64,000 bases of DNA from Liolophura sinensis (GCF_032854445.1 NC_088302.1:49880046-49944045); one strand, 5' to 3'. Positions 48,301 through 53,872 are shown, counted from the stretch's first letter. Notes: generated by a model from the sequence alone, not told the origin. A program made the numbers and translations.

Positions 48301-50294
48301 ATTGCCTGGCTAACATAAAAGTTCTCATGATCTGAAGCTTAAATCTAGGAATATTTTATTACTGGCACATGTGCCACTGCTTGCTGAACAGTGATGGCTG
48401 CCTCAGCACAGACCACTAGCCCTTTAATATAATCAATAGAGCGGTGTATCAGTATTCAGCTCACGTCAATTTGGCTGTGGCTTTAAGTCAGCACGTCTAT
48501 CAGGCACAGGACAAAATCTGTACAGTGGTTTCATACTTAAAGGGCTCTGCCTGCTTTTCCTCCTGCATAAATTATAAATTTATTTACATATTTCATTGGT
48601 GATGTATTTGAATGGACAAGTTTGGCGTAAAAAAAGGCATCTACCCAGCGTGAAAGACTAAATCTTGTTGACCGAAAACATCATCTACCTGGCTGCGTCT
48701 TATTGCCATCCGAGGATAGGCTTTTGATGTCATAGAGCATAGTGCAACACTGTTGACCTTTTTTTATTTATTTGATTTGTGTTTCACGTTTTGCTTATGA
48801 CTTGAACTCTCAGCGACCGCAACAGGTTTAGTCAGAAGGGGTGTCTCAGTGTCTGAGACGCCTTATTGAGACAAAATCATATGAGGGAGCTAGGAAAAAT
48901 AGGACAAAATTAGAAATGGGATAGCTAGCCTGATTACAAATTCTTGATAAATCTATTGTGACCGCATAGGTGAGAGGTTCCTGGGTCATTGCGCCGAGCA
49001 GGCATGTTAACTGCCTCAGCCACAGAGGCTCCAACACTGTTGATAAACTTGATTAAAAAAGCATACTACAACACCCCTGTGCCTTGCAAATCCATCACTG
49101 CAGGCATCAAGGGCCTATACATCACTTGTATGATGGTTGAAAAGTTTATGAGTGAGAGAAACTGTTCAGAGCCCTGGGGAAAGCACTGCACATGGCCAGG
49201 TAGCTGACGAACTGTCTTATACAAGCCGCATAAAGTAAAGTGAAAATGTCAAATCATGCTTTTCTTGAGGGCAACCTTCTTATTCATTTATTTGAATGTT
49301 TTTCACTTAGCCACAGAGGCTCCACAAAGTTTTTGGACTCATTACATATATGTCAGAATACAAATGATGATATAAAGTGCTCTGTAAGTGGACATGAATA
49401 TCAGGTTCAGATTGCAATCTGACAATCATAAACTCTACAAGGTTGAAGTGCTAACTGGCTACGGTATAATGACAAGATTTATCTCAAATGTCAAGTGACA
49501 GATTTCAGCCTTATCGTGAGATTCTTATCAACTTCGCATATCAAATCTCAAACAGTTTTATTTATTTAATGTTAATACAGGTCCAACCACTTACAGACTC
49601 TCTCACTTGTGAATCTTACCCTTTAAGTCATGAATATCTCTGGGACGAAATTTTAAACAAAGTTGACTAACTAGCAAGGTCGTATCAGTTCAATGTTAAC
49701 ACTTTGCAGACAATACCAAAAGACTGGAGAACTACCAATGACACACAAATATCATGTTGTACTGCACATCTAACCTCAAAATGCACACATCCACTGGATG
49801 ACGACAAATAAGATTACACAAAATTAAGCCAGACCAACTTCACTAATGTGACAACTGTTCGGTTTGTTTGTTTCCTTTGAACATCACATTATTTCATGTA
49901 AGAACACAGCAACTTGGTAGAAAATGCCTTCGTTCTTAACACACTCATACTGCTCATTTCCATCATGGGTAATAAAGGCAAAAGAACAACACAAAAACTT
50001 AAAATTCTGAATGCTAAATTAACGTTTACTGTAAATCTTTCAGGTCTCCATGGTCCTGTTCCAAATATGTAAATTTATTATTTTAACAATACAGTGTAGC
50101 GTGTTTAATTTGAAAATTCACCAAAAGTTTAAAATCTTTTATGATATTTATGGCAGCTTTCCTTTTTTTTTTTTTTTGCTACAACATATTGTAAAACTAG
50201 TGTGCAAATCAGTGTGCTAGATACAATTCATGTTTATCAACTTACCAAAATCATGCATCAGTTTGTCACAGATGACTGAAACACGAGATGACAT
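247..50294 (-). CDS. A-T-R-SDR NRPS-like carboxylic acid reductase, 26 coding exons (whole gene)
   Basis: The predicted enzyme activates a carboxylic acid with ATP, loads it on a phosphopantetheine arm, releases it as an aldehyde with NAD(P)H, and may reduce the aldehyde further with its own SDR domain. Seen: adenylation domain at about residues 20-520 ([36 protein letters not shown]), carrier domain with GGHSLL (Ser about 584), reductase Rossmann motif TGGTGFLG (about 677-684) with YAQSK (Tyr848, Lys852), then SDR with TGASSGIG (about 1067-1074), NNAG and YSGSK (Tyr1210, Lys1214). All exon junctions keep phase and have GT/AG borders. Two 1-base frameshifts break the frame (near 14580 and 692). 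The order equals that of fungal ATRR (glycine betaine reductase), so choline or amino-alcohol synthesis is an inference. An alternative model is two separate genes, A-T-R ending at 6733 and a free SDR; phase matching and the short, promoterless SDR start speak against it. The cytosol is the likely site, since no signal peptide is seen. Confidence 0.82.
629..788 (-). CDS. A-T-R-SDR gene, coding exon 25 (residues 1203-1255), SDR active site, frameshifted
   Basis: It encodes [18 protein letters not shown] (Tyr1210, Lys1214) and [11 protein letters not shown], then needs a shift at the CCCC run 691-694 (one extra base) to continue as [16 protein letters not shown], the conserved PGxVxT loop. With one base removed the exon is 159 bp and in phase with both neighbours. 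Confidence 0.84.
1617..1709 (-). CDS. A-T-R-SDR gene, coding exon 24 (residues 1172-1202)
   Basis: It encodes [16 protein letters not shown] and [13 protein letters not shown], carrying the SDR catalytic Ser region. 31 codons, both ends phase 0. Confidence 0.9.
1886..2040 (-). mobile_element. SINE fragment, main family, decayed
   Basis: ATTATAGTGGGAGGAAACCG, GGAAACCCATGACCA, GAAGCCAACATGAGCTGGAC, in the intron between SDR exons 23 and 24. Confidence 0.7.
2177..2317 (-). CDS. A-T-R-SDR gene, coding exon 23 (residues 1125-1171)
   Basis: It encodes [16 protein letters not shown] and [10 protein letters not shown], the NNAG strand and the catalytic Asn helix of classical SDRs. Both ends are phase 0. 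Confidence 0.9.
4295..4503 (-). CDS. A-T-R-SDR gene, coding exon 22 (residues 1055-1124), SDR coenzyme site
   Basis: It encodes [20 protein letters not shown], the Gly-rich NAD(P) motif of classical SDRs, and [12 protein letters not shown], where the two Arg favour NADP(H). The acceptor is TTCACAG/AC. The in-frame ATG at 4528 could serve as start only if the SDR were a separate gene. Confidence 0.88.
5105..5548. mobile_element. MITE-like element with 15-bp perfect terminal inverted repeats
   Basis: CACAGACCCCCATTA at 5105-5119 and its complement at 5534-5548. A related half (ACACAGACCCATTACAACAA) stands at about 106-125. No family is recognised. Confidence 0.6.
5927..6121. mobile_element. 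About 200-bp MITE-like family, copy 1
   Basis: CCTTCAACCTTTTCGCAAGT at one end, GTGAAAAAGTTGAGGAATTA at the other (imperfect inverted repeat), with TTTTTGTGAAGCCCTGAAAT and TTTTGTCTCCAAAATTAAAT inside. Confidence 0.6.
6138..6275 (-). mobile_element. SINE fragment, main family
   Basis: TATTTGATTGGAGCCTTTTC, CCATACTCAATAATATCAAG, GGTGGGAGGAAACCAAACAG. Lacks the tRNA head. Confidence 0.72.
6771..6946 (-). CDS. A-T-R-SDR gene, coding exon 21 (residues 996-1055), end of R domain and linker
   Basis: It encodes [17 protein letters not shown] and [21 protein letters not shown], the C-terminal cap of the reductase. The donor GTGAGT (6770-6765) gives phase 1, matching the SDR exon at 4503. If this intron is kept, the frame runs on for 12 residues to a TAG at 6733 and yields an A-T-R-only protein of about 1,066 residues. 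Confidence 0.8.
7056..8125 (-). mobile_element. Second tRNA-derived SINE family, split by a hAT insertion
   Basis: The SINE reads on the minus strand from about 8125 (GGCCTCGATAGCACAGTTGG, A box) to 8101, is broken by the insertion 7335-8100, and continues at 7334 (CTTCAGGAGCAGTAGATCC, then GGGTCAATCC) down to about 7056. The body with CTTTTATCTAGTGCTCCTTC and GCCGCCCCGCCCG on the + strand is a pattern I know from mollusc repeats. Confidence 0.75.
7335..8100 (-). mobile_element. Non-autonomous hAT derivative keeping only the N-terminal zinc-finger coding part
   Basis: Terminal repeats are imperfect: CAGGGTTCGCATG on the left and CAGCATTCGCACG on the right, followed by AATTCAAGGACTTTTCAAGT-like subterminal words common in hAT elements. 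Inside, minus-strand 7811-7560 encodes [15 protein letters not shown] and [12 protein letters not shown], resembling the N-terminus of hAT transposases. No clear 8-bp target duplication is seen. Confidence 0.7.
8392..8660 (-). mobile_element. tRNA-derived SINE, full length, 12-bp target duplication
   Basis: On the minus strand it starts with a tRNA-like head (GGCCTCCGTGGCTCAGTCGG, A box; GAGTTCAAGTCC, B box) and ends in (AAAT)n. CAGTAATGAAAT flanks it at 8380-8391 and 8661-8672. It is the best-kept copy of the main SINE family of the window. Confidence 0.92.
8674..8930 (-). mobile_element. tRNA-derived SINE, second copy directly adjacent
   Basis: Same family and orientation as its neighbour, more diverged. 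ACTAATGCAATA at its right end resembles the AGTAATGAAATA at its left end, so this looks like the older insertion, with the other SINE landing later in its target duplication. Confidence 0.85.
9053..9118 (-). CDS. A-T-R-SDR gene, coding exon 20 (residues 974-996)
   Basis: A 66-bp exon ([20 protein letters not shown]). Its acceptor and first 33 or so bases are part of an 80-bp unit repeated three times, so two extra look-alike acceptors lie upstream. Phase fits both neighbours. Confidence 0.8.
9086..9328. repeat. 80-bp tandem triplication containing part of coding exon 20
   Basis: The block starting ATTATCACCTTCTGTCACAT recurs at 9088, 9168 and 9248. It includes the polypyrimidine tract and acceptor of exon 20 and its first 33 or so bases. 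Only the leftmost copy keeps the rest of the exon and its donor. Confidence 0.93.
9487..9722. mobile_element. About 200-bp MITE-like family, copy 2 (reverse orientation)
   Basis: Ends in GGTTGAAGAATTACAGTA; inside GATTGGCCAATTTCAGGTCT and AATATGCTTGAATAAACACC, the complement of copies 1 and 4. Confidence 0.6.
10201..10272 (-). CDS. A-T-R-SDR gene, coding exon 19 (residues 950-974)
   Basis: A 72-bp exon encoding [12 protein letters not shown] and YPEWCKT. Borders are CTAG/GTGG and AAGAC/GTAAGT. Confidence 0.85.
10497..10521. repeat. (GACA)n microsatellite
   Basis: Six GACA units lie about 38 bp from the donor of coding exon 18, in the short intron before exon 19. Confidence 0.85.
10559..10784 (-). 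CDS. A-T-R-SDR gene, coding exon 18 (residues 875-950)
   Basis: It encodes [17 protein letters not shown] and [16 protein letters not shown], the substrate-side part of terminal reductases, then [12 protein letters not shown]. Borders are CTGCAG/GTAAC and TCTAG/GTAGGA. Confidence 0.9.
11655..11910 (-). mobile_element. tRNA-derived SINE, main family
   Basis: Near full length: (TTTA)n, TTTTTTATGCCATACTCAAG, AGCATTATGGTGGGAGGAAA, then CATTGGTGAGAGGCTCCTGG. The tRNA-like head at its right end is decayed and no target duplication is clear. Confidence 0.82.
12137..12156. repeat. Poly-G run
   Basis: About 19 G in a row in an intron. It may form G-quadruplex structure and its length in the assembly is unreliable. 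Confidence 0.9.
13471..13706. repeat. 70-bp tandem repeat with palindromic core (three units and a remnant)
   Basis: The core GCTGATACATAGATCAGC lies at 13480 and 13550; at 13620 it is its exact reverse complement GCTGATCTATGTATCAGC. Flanks (CATTTAGCAGAACAAGATCA) keep one orientation. A damaged fourth copy follows at about 13670. Confidence 0.88.
14553..14718 (-). CDS. A-T-R-SDR gene, coding exon 17 (residues 819-875), reductase active site, frameshifted
   Basis: It encodes STDAVFP and [12 protein letters not shown], the Tyr848/Lys852 pair of the reductase. A frame change is needed at the CCC run 14579-14581: one base is missing. After it the frame reads IPVVIYRLG, the expected next strand. 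Read as given, translation stops at once. Confidence 0.85.
15720..16016 (-). mobile_element. tRNA-derived SINE, third type
   Basis: The minus strand from about 16016 reads GGCTGTGGTCAGCTGGATAA (A box) and GGAGTTCAATCCTCAGCTC (B box). A related, more decayed copy lies near 58780-59090 (GAGTGGAGGAAACCACTAAC and TTGAACCCCACACCTC). Confidence 0.55.
16391..16476 (-). CDS. A-T-R-SDR gene, coding exon 16 (residues 791-819)
   Basis: It encodes [18 protein letters not shown], matching the conserved NVxGT(x)xV helix of thioester reductases, and IKPIHYI. The last codon (Ser of the catalytic HYIST) is split with the next exon. Confidence 0.88.
17112..17215 (-). mobile_element. SINE fragment, main family, internal deletion
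   Basis: TTATTTATTTGAC is joined directly to TGTGGAAACCAGGCAGAGCC and AAGCCCATGACCATCTGCAC. Confidence 0.68.
18509..18624 (-). CDS. A-T-R-SDR gene, coding exon 15 (residues 752-790)
   Basis: It encodes [15 protein letters not shown] and [18 protein letters not shown], the conserved HxAA(A/S)VN strand of reductase domains. Confidence 0.9.
19286..19430. repeat. Dispersed repeat pair with 36462-36602
   Basis: Shared blocks: CCAGCCATTTG(A/T)GCAATATT, CATTTTG(C/T)TC, TTTTTAGAAA(G/A)CTTGAGT and AGGTG(C/T)TGTCTT. Confidence 0.55.
19645..19810 (-). CDS. A-T-R-SDR gene, coding exon 14 (residues 697-752)
   Basis: It encodes [19 protein letters not shown], the second Rossmann strand with the Arg that often contacts NADP phosphate, and a charged helical segment. 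Confidence 0.88.
20130..20265 (-). CDS. A-T-R-SDR gene, coding exon 13 (residues 651-696), reductase NAD(P) site
   Basis: It encodes the Rossmann start [18 protein letters not shown] of the terminal thioester reductase. Borders are TTCCAG/C and ACAAAG/GTAATG. Confidence 0.92.
21029..21150 (-). mobile_element. SINE fragment, main family
   Basis: TTATTTATTTGATTTGTGTT, GGCAGCCAGCAGTATCGTGG, GAGGAAACTGGGCAG, ATCCATGACCATCTCAAGGT. Confidence 0.7.
21270..21476 (-). CDS. A-T-R-SDR gene, coding exon 12 (residues 582-651), carrier domain
   Basis: It completes GGHSLLA, whose Ser (about 584) receives 4'-phosphopantetheine, and continues with [14 protein letters not shown], typical of carrier domains. 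I take the donor as GTATGA at 21269; the frame stays open beyond it for a few codons. Confidence 0.88.
22248..22439 (-). CDS. A-T-R-SDR gene, coding exon 11 (residues 518-582), A10 and start of carrier domain
   Basis: It encodes [10 protein letters not shown] (A10, catalytic Lys) and the carrier-domain start [11 protein letters not shown] ... ESFFDMGG. It lies beyond an 11-kb intron; phase 2 at both borders fits its neighbours. Confidence 0.9.
22765..22802 (-). mobile_element. 38-bp SINE tail with perfect 13-bp target duplication
   Basis: Only the (TTTA)n and GATTGGTGTTTTACGCCGTA part of the main SINE is present. CACTGGGATTGAA flanks it at 22752-22764 and 22803-22815. This is an extreme 5' truncation during target-primed insertion. 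Confidence 0.9.
23092..26340. repeat. 56-bp minisatellite, left block (about 58 units) with higher-order structure
   Basis: Unit of the form TGTTCATTGTCCATCATGGA, then TGACAGGATAAGTC(A/G)ACCTCAGA(T/C)AGCATAAACAGA. The marker monomer with CATGAACG occurs at 23831, 24783, 25343 and 26295, i.e. at 952, 560 and 952 bp (17, 10 and 17 units). So multi-unit blocks were copied as wholes (27 units, 1,512 bp). Each unit holds an imperfect dyad GTCCA-N3-TGGAC and a donor-like AGGGTAAGT on the + strand, antisense to the host gene. Confidence 0.95.
26567..27015 (-). other. Possible captured exon(s) in the 3' part of the hAT element
   Basis: Between the transposase stop and the left end there is a segment richer in GC than its flanks. 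An ATG at about 26857 starts [18 protein letters not shown], which looks like a signal peptide and runs into a GTACGT donor. A second open stretch ([20 protein letters not shown]) ends with a stop at 26567. Joining them is a guess, and I recognise no family. Confidence 0.25.
28129..30826 (-). pseudogene. hAT transposase gene, two exons, one frameshift
   Basis: Exon 1 (30826-30471) encodes an N-terminal zinc-finger segment (LQCKICADN ... HRGNLSRHI). An intron with GTACGT donor (30470-30220) joins in phase to exon 2 (30219-28129). Exon 2 carries the DDE-type core ([26 protein letters not shown]-like [20 protein letters not shown]) and the hAT dimerisation end ([19 protein letters not shown]). 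One base is missing at about 29312-29317, where VAN must pass to [14 protein letters not shown]. About 820 residues if repaired. The closest type I recognise is the ZNF862/C17orf113-like hAT group. Confidence 0.88.
31861..33411. repeat. 56-bp minisatellite, right block (about 28 units)
   Basis: It continues the left block after the hAT insertion. The first four units match the order found after 24783; later ones are more diverged (CACTGTCCCTCACGGATGAC variants and shortened units), as expected at an old array edge. It ends about 65 bp from the donor of coding exon 10. Confidence 0.93.
33478..33674 (-). CDS. A-T-R-SDR gene, coding exon 10 (residues 453-518)
   Basis: It encodes the small C-terminal adenylation subdomain ([42 protein letters not shown]). 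The 56-bp minisatellite of the next intron ends about 65 bp from its donor. Confidence 0.9.
33995..34213 (-). CDS. A-T-R-SDR gene, coding exon 9 (residues 380-452), A7-A8 core
   Basis: It encodes [30 protein letters not shown] and [12 protein letters not shown], the ATP-ribose Asp and hinge motifs of adenylation domains. 73 codons, both ends phase 0. Confidence 0.92.
34639..34749 (-). CDS. A-T-R-SDR gene, coding exon 8 (residues 343-379)
   Basis: A short 37-codon exon of the A6 area ([23 protein letters not shown]). Both ends are phase 0. Borders are CTCAG/GAGGAG and GAGAG/GTAAGG. Confidence 0.88.
35173..35326 (-). CDS. A-T-R-SDR gene, coding exon 7 (residues 291-342), A5 region
   Basis: It encodes [11 protein letters not shown] and [12 protein letters not shown]. 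The second replaces the usual NxYGPTE of A5, another sign of a non-standard substrate pocket. Borders are TTCAG/ACAAATT and AACAAG/GTAACG. Confidence 0.88.
37108..37270 (-). CDS. A-T-R-SDR gene, coding exon 6 (residues 237-291)
   Basis: It encodes the central adenylation segment ([30 protein letters not shown]), matching the A4 area where the pocket backbone lies. Borders are TGCAG/GTATC and TTGAG/GTATTT. Confidence 0.86.
38025..38156 (-). CDS. A-T-R-SDR gene, coding exon 5 (residues 193-237), substrate pocket start
   Basis: It follows A3 with PHRGAV and carries the pocket segment NVFFIWEMM. Amino-acid-activating domains usually have F-D-x-S-x-W-E here; this protein has N-V-F-F-I-W-E, so the alpha-amine-binding Asp is a Val. 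Confidence 0.86.
39559..39673. repeat. 23-bp tandem repeat (five units)
   Basis: CCCACCTAAACTGAGAGACC-AAA recurs at 39559 (variant), 39582, 39605, 39628 and 39651, in the intron between coding exons 4 and 5. Confidence 0.9.
40383..40571 (+). mobile_element. 5'-truncated SINE, plus orientation
   Basis: Complement of the main family: GTGGGTTTTCCCCTGGGCTC, CCATAATGCCGGCCGCC, AAATATTCTTGAGTAGGGCA, ending in (AAAT)n. The tRNA head is missing. Confidence 0.8.
42045..42242. mobile_element. About 200-bp MITE-like family, copy 3 (reverse orientation)
   Basis: Starts TCCTTCAACACTTTCCTATA and ends AAAAAGGTTGAAGAATTACA; inside ACAGGCCAATTTGAGGGTTT. Confidence 0.6.
42586..42735 (-). CDS. A-T-R-SDR gene, coding exon 4 (residues 143-193), A3 core
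   Basis: It encodes the phosphate-binding A3 signature [16 protein letters not shown], the hallmark of the acyl-adenylate family. Borders are TTCAG/GAGTG and CAAAG/GTATG. Confidence 0.92.
43234..43390. repeat. 39-bp tandem repeat (four units) beside exon 3
   Basis: CATTTCTGACTGGAATGCAT, GTGTACCCTATACTTTATC recurs at 43234, 43273, 43312 and 43351. It ends about 37 bp from the donor of coding exon 3. Confidence 0.9.
43427..43543 (-). CDS. A-T-R-SDR gene, coding exon 3 (residues 104-143)
   Basis: It encodes the A2-type motif [12 protein letters not shown] and the start of the nucleotide-binding lobe. Borders are TCCAG/GAGG and GATG/GTAAAT. A 39-bp tandem repeat starts about 37 bp beyond the donor. 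Confidence 0.88.
43722..43922. mobile_element. About 200-bp MITE-like family, copy 4
   Basis: Starts TAATTCTTCAAACTTTTAAC; inside TTGTGAAGCCCTGAAATTGG and TTTTGTCTCCAAAATCAAAT; ends CTTTCATATCTGGAAGTTTT. Confidence 0.6.
44341..44455. repeat. Dispersed repeat pair with 15637-15770
   Basis: GGGATGATATTCTACTGGAA, then ATTCTGTGACATTTACTTGT-like and GAGGTCATTTGGGGTATT-like blocks occur in the same order in both places. Confidence 0.55.
45961..47263. repeat. 92-bp minisatellite abutting the exon 2 donor (about 14 units)
   Basis: Units run CCTACTTACCCACAAATGCG, TACTCACCCATACTGCCCAC, TCACCTCTCATTGCTAACTC, ACTCCTAACTGCATGCCTAC, TCACCCATTATT. On the gene strand each unit holds three to five GTGAGT or GTAAGT words. 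The real exon 2 donor (47263-47258) is the last of this series. Confidence 0.92.
47264..47524 (-). CDS. A-T-R-SDR gene, coding exon 2 (residues 17-104), start of adenylation domain
   Basis: The acceptor TTTTTTAG precedes 47524. The product carries the usual adenylation-domain opening ([18 protein letters not shown], then LTFRELDQQ). An internal ATG at 47507 has a good Kozak context and could be the start if exon 1 is untranslated. The donor GTGAGT at 47263 lies inside the end of a 92-bp minisatellite. Confidence 0.88.
48757..49031 (-). mobile_element. tRNA-derived SINE with rearranged centre and 12-bp target duplication
   Basis: CAACACTGTTGA flanks it at 48745-48756 and 49032-49043. Both ends fit the main SINE family. 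The middle (about 48836-48955) is foreign and carries a small hairpin (GTCTCAGTGTCTGAGAC); the usual GGAGGAAACCGGGCAG block is lost. Confidence 0.8.
50246..50294 (-). CDS. A-T-R-SDR gene, coding exon 1 (residues 1-17)
   Basis: The ATG at 50294 opens a short frame of 16 codons plus one base, ending at donor GTAAG (50245). The phase joins exactly to the exon at 47524. A start at the second ATG, or an acceptor (TTTCAG) inside this exon, remain possible, so the true N-terminus is not certain. Confidence 0.6.
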
Positions 50295-50295
50295 T

Positions 50296-50923
50296 TGACC
50301 TGACCCAACAGCCACTTGAGCAGGTTCAAATGACCACAGTGAGGAGGTTATTCTCAAGGTCAAAGTTTATTTCAAATCTAGGTAGCATACATTTATGTGC
50401 ACCAAAACATATATGTATATCATAATAAATATAGGATGGAAAATATGTACACTCCAGAAATAAGTGCTAACTCCTACCATGTGACTGGAGAGGTGTTAGT
50501 GACCTTAGAATCTAAGAGGTCACAGAAGGCAAGAGGGGGTTATCAGAGGTCAAACGTTGGTATTTGCTATCACATGTAATAAGGCTTTGAGATGAAGTAC
50601 ACACAGGTTCCTTGACCTAATCATTATCTAGGGAAAGTTTTGATGGATATGGCTTGAGGTCACTTTCCAGGTCATTATAACATTTTATCTTATATTGATT
50701 TACTACCAATTGCCATGTAAAGTGTACCTCTTCTATCAGACTAATATGGACACAAAGAGATTAGTTAACAATATGACCTTCTATGTTTTGTGACATGACG
50801 GAATTCGGATGATTTTAAAAACACTTAGTTCATCTTCAGCCTCCATCTTCACCACAAACATCTACAACTTGTTACAACAGATACACGTACTAAATAACCA
50901 AATCTGAACAGCGTTTCAGGTCA
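50296..50923. promoter_or_regulatory. Cluster of nuclear-receptor half-sites (RGGTCA) beside coding exon 1
   Basis: RGGTCA or its complement occurs at 50296, 50301, 50357, 50500, 50517, 50547, 50613, 50657, 50669, 50774 and 50918. The copy at 50354-50362 is the extended TCAAGGTCA form. Those at 50657 and 50669 form a direct repeat spaced by 6; those at 50500 and 50517 form an everted pair. Chance would give less than one in this length. Binding is inferred only. Confidence 0.4.
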
Positions 50924-51257
50924 AATAAATTGACTTGCATAGGGATCTTGTTTGCTGTACACGATGATGCAGGCACACTGACTATCGATCACCGCTACAA
51001 GCTTAAAGGCCAAGAAAACGGGAAAATGAAGCATAAATGTATGTCAGATGAAAGACCATTAAAAACTGTCTACAAAACTTGTTGGATTTATTTTGTTAGC
51101 ATTTTTTCAAGCCAGAAAAATGCATTTGGAATTTGTATTCTATGGGTGCCTTACCTGACTATATTGACACAGTGACAACCCATCAGGTTTTTGCCACTTA
51201 GCACACATAGCTTGGTTTCATCATTTTAATTACATATATATGTACATCTATGATTGC

Positions 51258-51440
51258 CCTTGCCAAATGGACCTTGGAACAAACCATTTCAAGGAAAACA
51301 AATGGAGGTGATGTGGCTGATACTCTCCGGGTCACTAAAGACCGCCGAAAGTTCTAATGTTTAAAACTATTCTACTTGGTTGGAAAAATTAGGAAAGTAG
51401 TAAATCAAATTATTTTCAGACAGTGTTTAATGGCCTGATA
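51258..51440. repeat. Dispersed repeat pair with 20815-20985
   Basis: Shared blocks: ATGGACCT, ACAAAC(T/C)ATTTCAAG, CTAC(T/C)TGGTTGGAAAAATT-like and AGTGTTTAATGG. Confidence 0.5.
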
Positions 51441-52199
51441 CACTTCACTCCTAAGCCTACGCATCACTCCACATCACACAACAATACACGTGTATCCTTG
51501 TGCCAGGCAGTCAACTGCTGTCACCATATTCTTGTAAGAATCATAACTGAATTGGCATTTATACATTTATCCCAATCTCCAATCTGCTTATATTTACCAT
51601 TCACCTACACATACATACAATTCATTGTTATGATTACCTTCCTTTGTTTGATAGGTACCAAATAATAATACAGAATAATAATAATCAGCGCTGCCATCCA
51701 TCCTAAATACTACCAATGGTATAGCATTGAAGAGTATATGTTTGTAAGATTCCGATACACTGCGCTGTTGATGGAGAATGCATGTATAACCATATGCACA
51801 TTAGAATCTTCAAAGCATCATCTTTATCAGGGCTCTCTAAATATTTGATTGCAATTCAGGCTCAAACCAGTGATGGCTCTCGGCAGCTCAACAGAAAAAA
51901 TCAGCCATCCATTGTAAGCGGTTATTAGCCATAGTTTTGAAGCTGTAAGTAACATACAAAATAAAGTGAGTCTCACAACTGATGTAATTGGTATCAAATA
52001 ATACCTTGAGCTGGAGGATTCTGGGCAATACTGAAAGATACTGAAATTTTTTAGATAAAAACTGAATTGCATTCCAAAATATATGTGTAGCGATAAGTGG
52101 TCAATTTCAATCACCAACAGCTGCATCTGTGACAAGGCGAAGTGGTCAAGCATGTATTGGATGTAATTTAATTAAAATTAAGCTGTAAATATATTCAAA

Positions 52200-52500
52200 C
52201 CATGGTGATAAGGGCCGGTGCAAAAACAAATGACACCTCTTAGGCTCTTTGAATACTGCGCACAGTAGGTGCAAATGTTATCTTCTTACAGTGATAATCT
52301 GTCCGCGTTTTAATCTCTGATCCTGATTACGATTAGCGACACCGCAGGAAACAAAAGAGGATTATAGCCACTCCTGATGATACCCATTTGATGTGCTTGA
52401 GTAATTTCGGCCATATTAAAATTGACCACTTTTTAAGATTTTTTTTCAGTATTTCCTTGATCCCGCAAACCCATCTTTGAAGTAAATCTGTGAAAGTGAA
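52200..52500. repeat. Dispersed repeat, copy A (copy B at 60190-60470)
   Basis: Same direct orientation as copy B. Between the two lie the intergenic region and the Aurora kinase last exon. No coding frame is seen in it. Confidence 0.65.
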
Positions 52501-52939
52501 TTCCAGCCAATAAAAAATACTTTACAAAATATACCTCTGATCAGAATAAGTCATGTATATTTGTGTTTGTGGGCCTAGGCTTATATATGTTTATTTTTTA
52601 TGTAATATTTGTTACTTCCTTTCTTTCGTCTAATATTTATAACAATCAACACCTGAACATGCATGGTTCATAACCGTTTCATTAAATACCTCTGAGCAGG
52701 TTAAGCCTTATCTCTGTATTTTGCACATGTTTACTTTTAATATAATGTTTGGCAGTTCCTTTCTTTCTTATAATATAACAACCAACAACTGAACATGCAT
52801 TACCATGGATTATAACTGTTTTATTGTACAATGTATATCTCTGATCAGGATAATATACTAGTAAAAGTACATGTATGTACCAACAATAAAATCATGATCA
52901 GAAATGAACCTCAAGTAAAATTAACCTTTCTCTCTCTCT

Positions 52940-52996
<57 letters not shown>

Positions 52997-52998
52997 GA
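52940..52998. repeat. (TA)n microsatellite
   Basis: About 59 bp of TA/AT alternation broken by two ACs, intergenic. Confidence 0.9.
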
Positions 52999-53872
52999 GA
53001 TACACCAGTATTTCATATATACTTTCACGTTCACAAAATTACCCATCGCTAAAGGGGAATTAAACTCAATACTAGGTTATAGTCGGTGTTTAAAATATAA
53101 ATAAACTCAATCTGGACCAGAAAAAAAGATAAATTTTGAGTTTCCGGTTGTAAAAATTTGGACTTTCATGAACCCCTGAAATACAACATATATAAAACCA
53201 TCAATAATTAAAATTAATCGAGGATTAATATTTTGATGGATTGGTGGTTACGCTGTGTAGAATAGAGACAAAGACAGTGTCAAATGTAGATAAGCACATT
53301 TTCTGACAGAAGTCAGTTTAAGATCAAGACCCGTGGGGTAATGAATCTGGGCCCAGAGGCATATTTCACACAGAGCACAGAACCTTACATGCACATAATT
53401 TCCTTAGCAATGCAATACCCAAATAATTCATTGCTATGGTAGTCATGTGTACATAACACTATTGAAATTTTATGAAGCAGGTGCTGTGGGCCTTCAAGCA
53501 ACATGTATAGGTCTATATACGTCTTTCCTGAAGATAATCACATGTACATGAATCTTCAAAAGAATTTTGTTCTAACAGCAAATGGCCTGTCCTGAAACTG
53601 ATCAAAATGGCTAACTCAGGTTTGGACAGCTTTAACAGGAAGGTTACTTCTACACCATAAAACGTGGTACATAAAACGAGGTAAACGTAAATAAAACTAC
53701 TTATCAGTAGCAAACGCAAAATCTGAAACTAACCGTAACGAGTACAACACTGATGATAACATTTTTCACGTACGTGTCAGTGTTCGTTTAAAGACCATGG
53801 ATAAAACAGTGCGTTAGATGCGCATGCATACCCATAAAAAAGAACACTCCAGTGTGCTAATCGTGAACTTAC

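Noticed and set aside
52937-53000. TA-rich tract as promoter TATA region
   Set aside because: It is a simple (TA)n microsatellite; the CpG-richer stretch with a donor at 53.87 kb fits a promoter better.
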